DNA of 64,000 nucleotides from Microbacterium hominis NBRC 15708 (GTDB lineage Bacteria; Actinomycetota; Actinomycetes; Actinomycetales; Microbacteriaceae), in contig NZ_BCWI01000007.1 in NCBI RefSeq assembly GCF_001592125.1, positions 1 through 64,000 on the forward strand, given 5' to 3'. Each line of letters starts with the position of its first letter. Position 1 is the first letter of the stretch. The notes beneath the pieces are model-generated. The model had not been told where the DNA came from, ran no database searches, and was given only the letters and a program-made list of their open reading frames with translations. Made by a program: the position numbers and the translations under genes. Below are positions 48,742-56,726 of the stretch, piece after piece.

Positions 48742-50958
48742 ATGCTGGAGGGTGCGAGCGTGCTCCGCGCGCCGGAGGGATGGCGCGGTGCGCCGGGGTT
48801 CGTGCGCGCGTTCTCGGTGCCGGGCGGCGCCGCGCTGACCGCGGCGGTGCTGGAGGTGACGGCCGAGGGTCTGGTCGAGCCGCTGCTGGACGGACGGCCC
48901 GTGACCGCCGACGTGCTCCTGCCGGGGTGGACGGCGTACCGCCACCGGCTGCGCGTGGCGACCTACGACGTCACCGCGCAGCTGGGCCCCGGGCGCTCCC
49001 ACGAGATCGAGCTGCGTGCCGGCAACGGCTGGTACTGCGGTCGCCTCGGATGGAGGGGAGCCCGCGCGCTCTACGGCGATCGGCCGGGTGTCGCCGCCGC
49101 GCTGACCCTGCGTTTCGACGACGGCTCGTCGCGCCGTCTCGTCACCGACGACGCCTGGCGGACGGTCCGCACGGCGACGCTCTCCGATGACCTCTATGAC
49201 GGTGAGCACCTCGATCTGCGCACGCGCCGCGGCGCTGCGCATCCGGTCGTCGTGGAACACCTCGACCGCTCCCGGCTCGTGCCGTTCGCGGGGCCCCCGA
49301 TCGTGCGGACCGCACGCGTCGCCCCCATCTCGGCGTGGAGCGACGGCCGCGGCGGCACGATCTTCGACTTCGGACAGAACCTGGTGGGTCGGCTGCGGAT
49401 GAGGGTCCGGGGGCCGCGCGGCCATCGGCTCACCGTGCAGCACGCCGAAGTGCTCGAACGCGGAGAGCTCGCCCGCCGCCCGCTGCGCAGCGCCCGCGCC
49501 GAGGACGTCGTCGTGCTGTCCGGCGGCGACGACGACGTCGAGCCCGCCTTCACCTTCCACGGGTTCCGCTACGCGCGCATCCAGGGATGGCGCGCGGTGG
49601 AGGGCGACGTGGAGGCCGTCGTCATCGGCAGCGACCTGCGCCGCACCGGACGCTTCGCCTGCTCCGATCCGGTGCTCGACCGCTTCCACCGCAACGTGGT
49701 GTGGAGTCTGCGCGGCAACACCGTCGGCATCCCCACCGATTGCCCCCAGCGGGACGAGCGCCTGGGATGGACGGGCGACATCGCCGTGTTCGCCCCCACC
49801 GCCTGCTTCCTCTTCGACATGGACGGGTTCCTCCGGGAGTGGCTCACCGACCTTCGGTGCGAGCAGGACGATGCCGACGGGCGGGTGCCCTATGTCGTGC
49901 CCGATGCGCTGCCGGGGTGGAGCGTGCGCGCGGGGGAGCCGCCGGAGGCGGTGGGCGTCTGGAGCGACGCGGCGGTGTGGGTGCCGTGGGCGCTGTGGGA
50001 GTCGTCGGGCGAGCCCGCCGTGCTCGCGGAGAGCTGGGCGAGCATGACCGCGCACGTCGAACGGGTGCTCGGCCGCCTCTCCGCCGACGGGGTCTGGCGC
50101 GACGACTTCCAGTTCGGGGACTGGCTCGATCCCACGGCTCCGCCCGACGACCCGTTCGCGGCGATCGCTGACCCCGGCGCGGTCGCGACGGCCGCGCTGC
50201 ACCGCAGCATCCTGATGCTGTCCCGCGCCGCGAGCGTGCTCGGCCGTCCCGGCGATGAGAGGCGGTGGGCGGCCCGCGCCCGGCGGCTGCGCGACGACTT
50301 CCGGCGGGCGTACGCCGAGCCCGGCGGGCGGCTGCGCTCGGATGCGCCCGCCGTGTATGCGCTCGCGATCGTCTGCGAGGTGCTCGACGGGGCGGATGCC
50401 GCGAAGGCCGGGCAGCGGCTGGCCGAGCTCGTCCGCGCGTCGGGACACCGCGTCATCGCCGGTTTCGCCGGTGCCCCCTACCTGTGCGACGCCCTCACGG
50501 CGACCGGTCATCTCGACGACGCGCTGGCGCTGCTCGTCAACCGCGAGACGCCGGGGTGGCTCGCCCCGGTCGACCTCGGAGCCACCACCGTGTGGGAGCG
50601 ATGGGACGCGCTCCTTCCCGACGGAACGGTCAACCCGGGGGAGATGACGAGCTTCAACCACTACGCGTTCGGCGCTGTCGCCGACTGGATGCACCGCGTC
50701 GTCGGCGGACTCGCCTCCCTCGCCCCGGGGTGGGCGCGGGTGCGGGTCGACCCGCGTCCGCCCGCCGGCCTCGCCTGGGCGCGCACCTCGATCGACACGC
50801 CGCGGGGCACCATCGGCGTGCACTGGGAACGGGATGCCGAGGGCGCGCTCCACGTGGACTACGCCGCGCCCGAGGGTGTCGAGGTCGAGCTGGCCGAGGA
50901 CATCGCCGATCGCGCGCGCCGCGTCCCGCCTGCGGCGCTCGCTCCGGCGACGGCATGA
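48742..50958 (+). CDS. Alpha-L-rhamnosidase, glycoside hydrolase family 78
   Basis: 738 aa from ATG 48742 with GGAGG upstream. An N-terminal beta domain contains AGNGWYCGRLGW and FDFGQNLVGRLRMRV. The (alpha/alpha)6 barrel begins IPTDCPQRDERLGWTGD, the GH78 signature with the catalytic Asp/Glu cluster, and later has WERWDALLPDG and GEMTSFNHYAFGAVADWMHR. No signal peptide: it removes terminal alpha-rhamnose inside the cell. Its last 105 coding bp recur at 56379-56483 with five differences, and the arsenic genes begin right after its stop. A GCTCCGGC/GCCGGAGC hairpin spans its stop (50941-50968). Confidence 0.92.
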   Translation: MLEGASVLRAPEGWRGAPGFVRAFSVPGGAALTAAVLEVTAEGLVEPLLDGRPVTADVLLPGWTAYRHRLRVATYDVTAQLGPGRSHEIELRAGNGWYCGRLGWRGARALYGDRPGVAAALTLRFDDGSSRRLVTDDAWRTVRTATLSDDLYDGEHLDLRTRRGAAHPVVVEHLDRSRLVPFAGPPIVRTARVAPISAWSDGRGGTIFDFGQNLVGRLRMRVRGPRGHRLTVQHAEVLERGELARRPLRSARAEDVVVLSGGDDDVEPAFTFHGFRYARIQGWRAVEGDVEAVVIGSDLRRTGRFACSDPVLDRFHRNVVWSLRGNTVGIPTDCPQRDERLGWTGDIAVFAPTACFLFDMDGFLREWLTDLRCEQDDADGRVPYVVPDALPGWSVRAGEPPEAVGVWSDAAVWVPWALWESSGEPAVLAESWASMTAHVERVLGRLSADGVWRDDFQFGDWLDPTAPPDDPFAAIADPGAVATAALHRSILMLSRAASVLGRPGDERRWAARARRLRDDFRRAYAEPGGRLRSDAPAVYALAIVCEVLDGADAAKAGQRLAELVRASGHRVIAGFAGAPYLCDALTATGHLDDALALLVNRETPGWLAPVDLGATTVWERWDALLPDGTVNPGEMTSFNHYAFGAVADWMHRVVGGLASLAPGWARVRVDPRPPAGLAWARTSIDTPRGTIGVHWERDAEGALHVDYAAPEGVEVELAEDIADRARRVPPAALAPATA
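50839..50943. repeat. Left copy of 105-bp direct repeat flanking the arsenic genes
   Basis: The 3' end of the rhamnosidase gene. The partner is 56379-56483, with 5 mismatches in 105 (about 95% identity, counted by eye). The copies bracket the complete ars gene set. Confidence 0.9.
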
Positions 50959-50987
50959 CGGCCGGAGCGATCCGCCGCCTACGGCCG

Positions 50988-51359
50988 CTACCCAGAGCTG
51001 CGGCTGGGCTCAGCGTTGATCAGCACCCCGGCGACTTGCTCGAGCGCGGTCGGCACGAGACGGTAGTACGCCCACGTTCCCCGCTTCGCGCGGGTCAGGA
51101 ACCCGGCATCCGTGAGCACTTTGAGATGATGCGACACGGTCGGCTGCGACAACCCGATCGGCTCGATCAGGTCGCACACGCACGCCTCCTGGTCGAGGCT
51201 GGACGCGACGATCGACAGCAAACGCAACCGGGCCGGATCTGCAAGAGCCTTCAACGTCTGCGCCAGCTGCTCCGCGTCAGGCTGCGACAACGGCTCGGCG
51301 ACCAGCGGCTGGCAACACGTCACCGTGGAGACGTCGTGGACCTCGAGCATCGCACCCAT
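50988..51359 (-). CDS. arsR: ArsR-type arsenite-responsive repressor
   Basis: 123 aa from ATG 51359 (MGAMLEVHDV). The winged helix reads LADPARLRLLSIVASS and LSQPTVSHHLKVLTDAGFLTR. Cys15-Cys16 (TVTCCQP) match the N-terminal pair that, with a third Cys, binds As(III) in Corynebacterium glutamicum ArsR; Cys60 and Cys62 (ACVCDL) add the CVC motif of E. coli-type ArsR. It is divergent from a flavoprotein gene across 85 bp packed with ATCGAT-like half-sites, its likely operator. Confidence 0.9.
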   Translation of the reverse strand: MGAMLEVHDVSTVTCCQPLVAEPLSQPDAEQLAQTLKALADPARLRLLSIVASSLDQEACVCDLIEPIGLSQPTVSHHLKVLTDAGFLTRAKRGTWAYYRLVPTALEQVAGVLINAEPSRSSG

Positions 51360-51361
51360 GC

Positions 51362-51427
51362 ATCGATGATAGTCGATATTGACAGTCATCGATAGATGAG
51401 TCGATACTTGCATCGACGCACATCGAT
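51362..51427. promoter_or_regulatory. Cluster of ATCGAT/TCGAT half-sites (ArsR operator region)
   Basis: Six half-sites lie at 51362-51367, 51373-51377, 51388-51393, 51401-51405, 51412-51416 and 51422-51427, mostly alternating 10-15 bp apart, all between arsR and the divergent flavoprotein gene. The density is far above the surroundings and suggests two or more ArsR dimers. Confidence 0.65.
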
Positions 51428-51444
51428 ATCTTGGAGGTCACGTC

Positions 51445-52761
51445 GTGATTCTGTTGGATCTGACTCCCCGCGCCGTGCACAGCGATCGTCTCGCGACGCT
51501 GCCCGTGGTGATCATCGGCGCGGGGCCGGTGGGGCTCGCAGCGGCCGCAAACCTCGCCGAGCGCGGCATCGACTTCGTCGTGCTCGAGGCGGCGGATGAG
51601 GTCGCGGCGTCGGTGAGGCTCTGGGGCCATACGCGCCTGTTCTCGCCGTGGCGGCATCTGATCGATCCGGCCTCGGAGCGACTCTTGGAGGAGGCCGGAT
51701 GGGTCGCTCCGGCATCGGATGACGCCCCGACGGGCGCCGAGCTCGTGGAGGCCTACCTTGCCCCGCTGGCGGAGCTGGAGGCGATCGGGTCGCGGATCCG
51801 GTTCGGGGCGCGGGTCGTTGCGGTCAGCCGGGAGGGCATGGATCGGACACGCACGGCGGGCCGCGCACAGGCGCCGTTCCTGCTGCGGCTGCGACACCGT
51901 GACGGGTCCGTGGAAGACATCACCGGGCGGGCCGTGATCGACGCATCCGGCACCTACACGACGCCGAACCCGCTCGGTTCATCCGGGCTCTCCCCGATCG
52001 GCGTCGAGGCTGCCGGCGATCTGGTCGTGCACGCTCTCCCGGACGTGCTCGGCGCGGACCGGTCCCGGTTCACGGGCCTGCACACCACTGTGGTCGGCGC
52101 CGGTCACTCGGCCGCGAACACGCTGATCGCGCTGGCAGAGCTGGCGAAGACCGCGCCGGGAACCCGGGTCAGCTGGCTGATCCGCAACGCCTCCGCGATC
52201 CGCGTCTCCTCGTCCCCTGACGACGAGCTGGAGAACCGCGCGCTGCTGGGCTCGCGGGTCGACCAGCTCGTCGCGACCGGGCGCATCGACCTCGTCGACG
52301 GGTTCGAGATCTCCACCCTCCACCGCGGCAGCGACGGCGTGGTGCTGCACGGCTCACGGCGCGGGGAACCCGCGCAGCACAGCACCGACCTGGTCGTCAA
52401 CGCGACCGGGTTTCGGCCCGACCTCGACATGCTCCGCGAGGTGAGGTTGGAGCTGGATGACATCGTGGAGGCCCCGCGCCGGCTGGCGCCCCTTATCGAC
52501 CCGAACGAACACTCCTGCGGCACCGTCGAACCGCACGGGTTCCGCGAACTCACCCACCCGGAGCCAGGGTTCTTCCTGGTCGGCATGAAGTCCTATGGCC
52601 GCGCACCGACCTTCCTGCTCGCGACCGGTTACGAGCAGGTCCGCTCCATCGTCGCCTGGATCGATGGCGACATGCCCGCCGCCACCCAGGTCGAACTCGT
52701 CCTGCCCGCGACGGGGGTCTGCTCCACCGACATCGGCAACGGCAGCTCCTGCTGCTCATGA
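51445..52761 (+). CDS. Flavin-dependent monooxygenase-like flavoprotein of ars loci
   Basis: 438 aa from GTG 51445. The FAD Rossmann motif is VVIIGAGPVGLAAAANLAERG (Gly25, 27, 30), followed by the NAD(P) site TTVVGAGHSAANT and ATGFRPDLD, the two-nucleotide layout of class B flavoprotein monooxygenases. The extreme C-terminus is Cys-rich (GVCSTDIGNGSSCCS) and could bind a metalloid. Similar genes (sometimes called ArsO) sit beside arsR in actinobacterial ars clusters; the reaction is not settled. Its stop overlaps the start of the broken acetyltransferase by 4 bp. Confidence 0.75.
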   Translation: MILLDLTPRAVHSDRLATLPVVIIGAGPVGLAAAANLAERGIDFVVLEAADEVAASVRLWGHTRLFSPWRHLIDPASERLLEEAGWVAPASDDAPTGAELVEAYLAPLAELEAIGSRIRFGARVVAVSREGMDRTRTAGRAQAPFLLRLRHRDGSVEDITGRAVIDASGTYTTPNPLGSSGLSPIGVEAAGDLVVHALPDVLGADRSRFTGLHTTVVGAGHSAANTLIALAELAKTAPGTRVSWLIRNASAIRVSSSPDDELENRALLGSRVDQLVATGRIDLVDGFEISTLHRGSDGVVLHGSRRGEPAQHSTDLVVNATGFRPDLDMLREVRLELDDIVEAPRRLAPLIDPNEHSCGTVEPHGFRELTHPEPGFFLVGMKSYGRAPTFLLATGYEQVRSIVAWIDGDMPAATQVELVLPATGVCSTDIGNGSSCCS

Positions 52762-53098
52762 CTCGTATCCGGCCGATGACCTCGGAGGACTGGGCCGCGG
52801 TCGAGGAGATCCTCGCTGCGGGGATCGCCGGGGGTGAGGCGACTTTCGAGACCACGGGCAGGGCATCGGCGCCGCGCTGCTGGACGCGTTCATCCACGTC
52901 GCCGACGACGCCGGCTACTGGACCATCCAGTCGAGCATCTTCCCGGAGAACACCGCGAGCCTCCGCCTGCACGACCGGGCCGGGTCCCGGCGCATCGGCA
53001 CGCGGGAACGCGTCGCGCTCATGACCGTCGGCCCACACGCCGGCACCTGGCGAGACACCGTCTCGATCGAACGCCGCTCCACCCGCAATGGCGGCTGA
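52758..53098 (+). pseudogene. ArsN-like GNAT acetyltransferase, internally deleted and frameshifted
   Basis: The first 33 codons read MTRIRPMTSEDWAAVEEILAAGI and GGEATFETT, the normal N-terminus of ArsN1-type acetyltransferases. At about 52857 the sequence jumps to GQGIGAALLDAFIHVADDAG in another frame and then continues WTIQSSIFPENTASLRLHDRAG...TWRDTVSIERR, the normal C-terminus. About 60 codons of the middle are missing. Working relatives acetylate arsenical or phosphinothricin-like antibiotics. It cannot make a functional enzyme. Confidence 0.85.
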
Positions 53099-53101
53099 GG
53101 G

Positions 53102-53776
53102 TCAGGTCAGGGCGAGTATCCGCGGTGCCAACCGCGTCACCCGCGCGGACAGATCCGCGAACGTCGCCTCGAACGCCTCGTCCGTCGCGACCGGCACCGG
53201 GTCGGGCACCGACCAATGCACCATCCCTGCGGGGAACTCCTCGTGCGCGCGGTCACACACCGTGATCACGAAATCCGTGTCCTTCACCAAGCCTTCGATC
53301 TGCTGCGGCGCCGCGCCGGCAAGATCCAGACCGTGACGCGCCGCGGCGGCGACGGCACCGGTAGCCACGTCGGCTGCGGGATGCGTCCCCGCGCTGACGG
53401 CGGGGATCTCGCTGACGTCGTTCCACAGCGCCTGTGCCAGCTGAGACCGAGCCGAGTTGGCCGAACACACGAACACGACCCGGTCGGCACCGGCCGTCGC
53501 GAACGATCCCAGTTCGACCAGTGCGCCCGGGATGAGCGCCACATACATCCTCCGGCCGTCGCCTTCGGACCGAGTCCGCGACACGATGCCCACCCGCTCC
53601 AGCACTTTCAGATGATGCGCGAGCAGGTTCGAGGTCATCCCCGGCAGCTCGTGCAGTAGCTCGGTCGGAGAGAGATCTCCGAAGGACAGCAGGTCCAGCA
53701 TCCGCAGCCGCGCCGGATCGGCCAGGGCGGCGTGTTTCGCAGCCCGCACCTCGAGAGAATTTCGCTCAACTTTCAT
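53102..53776 (-). CDS. ArsR-ArsC fusion: HTH repressor joined to LMW-phosphatase-type domain
   Basis: 224 aa. Residues 1-90 are an ArsR winged helix (ALADPARLRMLDLLSFGDLSPTELLHELPG, NLLAHHLKVLERVGIV) without an obvious metal-binding Cys pair. Residues 98-224 are a low-molecular-weight phosphatase/arsenate reductase with the CX5R loop VCSANSARS (Cys104, Arg110) and a late VPDPVPV Asp motif. Such fusions occur in actinobacterial ars clusters, where the enzyme domain may sense or reduce arsenate. It is divergent from the aqpS gene. Confidence 0.85.
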   Translation of the reverse strand: MKVERNSLEVRAAKHAALADPARLRMLDLLSFGDLSPTELLHELPGMTSNLLAHHLKVLERVGIVSRTRSEGDGRRMYVALIPGALVELGSFATAGADRVVFVCSANSARSQLAQALWNDVSEIPAVSAGTHPAADVATGAVAAAARHGLDLAGAAPQQIEGLVKDTDFVITVCDRAHEEFPAGMVHWSVPDPVPVATDEAFEATFADLSARVTRLAPRILALT

Positions 53777-53778
53777 TA

Positions 53779-53820
53779 CCTCAATCTTGACTGAGTTATA
53801 GTCGTGTCGTCAAGATGAGG
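53779..53820. promoter_or_regulatory. Inverted repeat at the aqpS promoter
   Basis: CCTCAATCTTGAC (53779-53791) is mirrored by GTCAAGATGAGG (53809-53820). A TATAGT -10 (53797-53802) lies in the middle. It spans the gap between the ArsR-ArsC fusion and aqpS and is the probable target of that regulator. Confidence 0.6.
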
Positions 53821-53826
53821 GAGCCC

Positions 53827-54567
53827 ATGAACACGATCGCGTTGCTGCGCCGCGTCGGCGCCGAGCTCCTCGGCACCGGGCTTCTGGTGACCGTCGTCGT
53901 CGGCTCCGGGATCGCCGCCGCGCGGCTCTCAACCGATTCGGGCCTGCAGCTGTTGGAGAACTCGATCGCGACCGCGCTCGGCCTTGCGGTGCTGATCCTG
54001 CTGCTCGGCCCGGTCTCCGGCGCGCACTTCAACCCCGTCGTCTCCCTCGCTGACACCCTCCTCGATCGTCGGCACGGCACCGGCATGCCGTTGCCGCTCT
54101 CGGTGTTCTACATCGTCGCGCAGGTCGCCGGGGCGATCCTGGGGGCGATGCTCGCCAACGCCATGTTCGAGATCCCGACCTCCATCGCCACCACCGCCCG
54201 CGCCACTGCGGGGACGTTCCTCGCGGAGATCGTCGCGACCGCCGGGCTGGTGCTGCTGATCTTCGGCCTGGCCCGCGCGCGCCGCACCGCCCCGACGATC
54301 GCTGCGGCGGTCGGGGCCTACATCGGCGCCGCGTACTGGTTCACCAGTTCCACCTCGTTCGCCAACCCCGCCGTGACCATCGGCCGGATCTTCACCGACA
54401 CCTTCGCGGGCATCGCCCCGACGTCGGTGCTCCCGTTCCTGGCTGCGCAGCTGTTCGGCGCCGGCATCGGTGTCGCCCTCGCGGTGCTGTTGTTCCCGCG
54501 CGCCACCGTCACTGCGGACGACCTCGCCGTCACTCGTACCCTCACCGACCCCAAGGAAGCCTCATGA
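53827..54567 (+). CDS. aqpS: MIP-family aquaglyceroporin, arsenite channel (AqpS-like)
   Basis: 246 aa from ATG 53827, chosen because GGGAG lies five nt upstream; ATG 53815 is possible. Six membrane segments and two half-helices carry HFNPVVS and FANPAVTIGR, the paired NPA-type boxes, the first with Val. In rhizobial ars operons AqpS lets arsenite made by ArsC leave the cell down its gradient, replacing ArsB/Acr3. The neighbours here (reductases, no pump) fit that role. It overlaps the next gene by 4 bp (ATGA). Confidence 0.88.
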   Translation: MNTIALLRRVGAELLGTGLLVTVVVGSGIAAARLSTDSGLQLLENSIATALGLAVLILLLGPVSGAHFNPVVSLADTLLDRRHGTGMPLPLSVFYIVAQVAGAILGAMLANAMFEIPTSIATTARATAGTFLAEIVATAGLVLLIFGLARARRTAPTIAAAVGAYIGAAYWFTSSTSFANPAVTIGRIFTDTFAGIAPTSVLPFLAAQLFGAGIGVALAVLLFPRATVTADDLAVTRTLTDPKEAS

Positions 54568-55952
54568 CCCACATCGTCGCCATCGGCGGCAGCGACGCCG
54601 GCATCTCCGCCGCGCTGCGCGCCCGCGAACTCGACCCGACCGTCGAGGTCACCGTCGTGGTCGCGGACGCCTACCCGAACTACTCCATCTGCGGCATCCC
54701 GTACTTCTTCTCCGGCGACGTGAAGCCATGGCAGTCCCTCGCGCACCGCACCCACGCGGAGCTGGAAGCCACCGGAATGCGCCTGCGCCTGGACACCCTG
54801 GCCACCGGCATCGACGTCGCCGGGCAGCGGTTGAGCATCCGCGACCAGCACGGCCGCGAGGAACAGCTCAGCTACGACGAACTGATCGTCGGCACCGGCG
54901 CCCTCCCGGCCCACGCCGGCATCACCGGCCTCGACACCCTCGGCCCCGACGACGGGCTGCACGTCATCCACTCCATGGGTGACACGTTCGCCCTGCAACG
55001 GCAACTCGAGGAACAGAATCCCGGCTCGGCGATCATCATCGGCGCCGGCTACGTCGGCCTCGAAATGGCCGAAGCGTTCACCGCACGCGGCATGCACGTG
55101 CTGGTCCTGCAGCGCGGACCCGAAGTCCTCTCCACCCTCGACCCCGAGCTTTCCGGGCTGGTCCGCACCGAACTCGAAGACCACGACGTGCTCGTGCACA
55201 CCGGCACCACCGTCCACACCGTCGAGAAGACCGCCGAAGGCCTCATCGTCCGCGGCACCCGCAACGGGCAGCCCGTCACCCACACCGCGCAGCTGGTCCT
55301 CGCCGTCGTCGGCGTCCGCCCCAACACGACCCTCCTCGAACAGGCCGGCGCGACCCTCGGGCCCGGCCGCGCCGTCGTCGTCGACGAGCAGATGCGCACC
55401 GGCCTGCCACACGTCTTCGCCGCCGGCGACGGCGTCATCACTCACCACCGCCTCCTCGGGCTCACCTACCTGCCCCTCGGCACCACTGCCCACAAGCAGG
55501 GCCGCGTCGCCGGGGAGAACGCGCTCGGCGGCACCGCCCGATTCGCGGGATCCGTCGGCACCCAGGTCGTGAAAGTCTTCGACCTGGTCGCCTCCCGCAC
55601 CGGCCTGCGCGAGGACGAAGCCATCGCCGCCGGCTACCGTCCCGCGACCACGCAGGTCGCCGCCGACGATCACAAGCGCTACTACCCGGGCGCGCAGCCC
55701 ATCAGCATCCGGATCACCGGCGACGCCCAGAGCGGCCTGCTGCTCGGCGCGCAGCTGGTCGGCCGCCTCGGCACCGAAACCGCCAAGCGCGTCGACACCT
55801 ACGCCACTGCCCTGTTCGCCGGGCTCACCGTCGAACAGATCTCAGACCTCGACCTCTCCTACACGCCCCCACTCGGCTCCCCGTGGGACGCCGTCCACGT
55901 CGCCACTCAGGCCTGGTCCCGCACCCACACCCCCGCAGGAGTCCTCGCGTGA
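54564..55952 (+). CDS. FAD-dependent pyridine nucleotide-disulfide oxidoreductase, CoA-disulfide-reductase type
   Basis: 462 aa from ATG 54564. The FAD motif is IVAIGGSDAGISAALRARE; Cys43 in YSICGIPYF is the single active-site Cys of CoA-disulfide reductases. The NAD(P) motif is AIIIGAGYVGLEMAEAF; the second FAD motif is HVFAAGDGV; a dimerisation domain follows (VKVFDLVASRTGL). Coupled on both sides by 4-bp overlaps to aqpS and arsC, it may recycle the low-molecular thiol used by ArsC or reduce arsenicals directly. It has no rhodanese domain. Confidence 0.85.
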   Translation: MTHIVAIGGSDAGISAALRARELDPTVEVTVVVADAYPNYSICGIPYFFSGDVKPWQSLAHRTHAELEATGMRLRLDTLATGIDVAGQRLSIRDQHGREEQLSYDELIVGTGALPAHAGITGLDTLGPDDGLHVIHSMGDTFALQRQLEEQNPGSAIIIGAGYVGLEMAEAFTARGMHVLVLQRGPEVLSTLDPELSGLVRTELEDHDVLVHTGTTVHTVEKTAEGLIVRGTRNGQPVTHTAQLVLAVVGVRPNTTLLEQAGATLGPGRAVVVDEQMRTGLPHVFAAGDGVITHHRLLGLTYLPLGTTAHKQGRVAGENALGGTARFAGSVGTQVVKVFDLVASRTGLREDEAIAAGYRPATTQVAADDHKRYYPGAQPISIRITGDAQSGLLLGAQLVGRLGTETAKRVDTYATALFAGLTVEQISDLDLSYTPPLGSPWDAVHVATQAWSRTHTPAGVLA

Positions 55953-56380
55953 GCACCCCACCCACCGTCCTGTTCATCTGCCAGCACAACGCCGGCCGAT
56001 CCCAACTCGGCGCACACCTCCTCGCTCACATCGCCCCCGGGCAGGTGAACGCGACCAGCGGAGGACTCTCACCCGCCGAGCACATCAACCCGGTCATCGC
56101 CGACGCCCTCGGCGAGTTGGGCATCGACACGAGCGCGGCCGTTCCGCGCGCCGTCACGGCCGCAGACCTCGCCGCGGCGGACATCGTCGTCACCATGAAG
56201 CCCCGGCTTGCTCTCCCCGGACCGGTGAGCGGGCGGCTTGTCGAATGGGAGTTCCTCGACCCCGAGAACTGGGGCATCGACGGCGTCCGCGGTCTTCGCG
56301 ACCGCATCCTCGCCCACATCCGCATCCTGGCAGCTGACCTGGGCACCACGGCCGCGTCGAGCGGGCCGGTCACCGGCTGA
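55949..56380 (+). CDS. arsC: Arsenate reductase, low-molecular-weight phosphatase type
   Basis: 143 aa from GTG 55949, overlapping the previous stop (GTGA). The P-loop is FICQHNAGRSQ (Cys11, Arg17), the Asp-Pro loop is EWEFLDPENWG, and VTMKPRLALP precedes it. It reduces arsenate to arsenite, with electrons from mycothiol or thioredoxin. The stop codon coincides with the first bases of the right rhamnosidase repeat, so its last residues may have been set by the junction; the length is still normal. Confidence 0.88.
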   Translation: MSTPPTVLFICQHNAGRSQLGAHLLAHIAPGQVNATSGGLSPAEHINPVIADALGELGIDTSAAVPRAVTAADLAAADIVVTMKPRLALPGPVSGRLVEWEFLDPENWGIDGVRGLRDRILAHIRILAADLGTTAASSGPVTG

Positions 56381-56495
56381 GGGTGCGCTCCACGTGGACT
56401 ACGCCGCGCCCGAGGGCGTCGAGGTCGAGCTGGCCGAGCAGATCGCCGATCGCGCGCGCCGCGTCCCGCCTGCGTCGCTCGCTGGAAGACTGTGA
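56379..56495 (+). pseudogene. Orphan 3' fragment of a rhamnosidase gene (right repeat copy)
   Basis: 56379-56483 repeats 50839-50943 at about 95% identity and keeps the rhamnosidase frame (EGALHVDYAAPEGVEVELAEQ...RVPPASLAGRL, stop 56493-56495). The left copy ends AALAPATA instead. It has no start or body. It is either the recipient's original gene end displaced by the ars insert, a donor-derived end, or the remnant of a tandem paralogue. Confidence 0.88.
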
Positions 56496-56497
56496 CC

Positions 56498-56650
56498 GTG
56501 CCGGGCTTTCATCACGTCGAACTGTGGGTCGCAGACCGTCCGCGAGTGCGTCGCGAGTGGGGCTGGCTGCTGGGCGGACCGGATCACTACGCGGGCTGGC
56601 TGGAGGACTCCGCGGGAGCCAAAGCCGAGATCGTCGCCGACGACCGCTGA
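56498..56650 (+). pseudogene. VOC/glyoxalase-fold protein with large internal deletion
   Basis: Reads MPGFHHVELWVADRPRVRRE, then WGWLLGGPDHYAGWLEDSAGAKAEIVADDR, only 50 aa. The first half is the normal start and the DHYAGWLE...AEIVAD part the normal end of a roughly 130-aa VOC family protein; about 80 codons between GWLL and GGPDHY are absent, in frame. A GTG at 56492 is an alternative start. Half a VOC fold is unlikely to function. Confidence 0.75.
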
Positions 56651-56726
56651 CGACCCGCTCCTGCGCGGATCGAGCGCGGGCGAGCGCGGCGCTCCGGAGG
56701 TGGCCGCACATGCCCGGCGGGCGGGG

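Noticed and set aside
53102..53776. Two separate genes for ArsR and ArsC
   Set aside because: One uninterrupted frame with no internal ribosome site; such fusions are known in actinobacteria.
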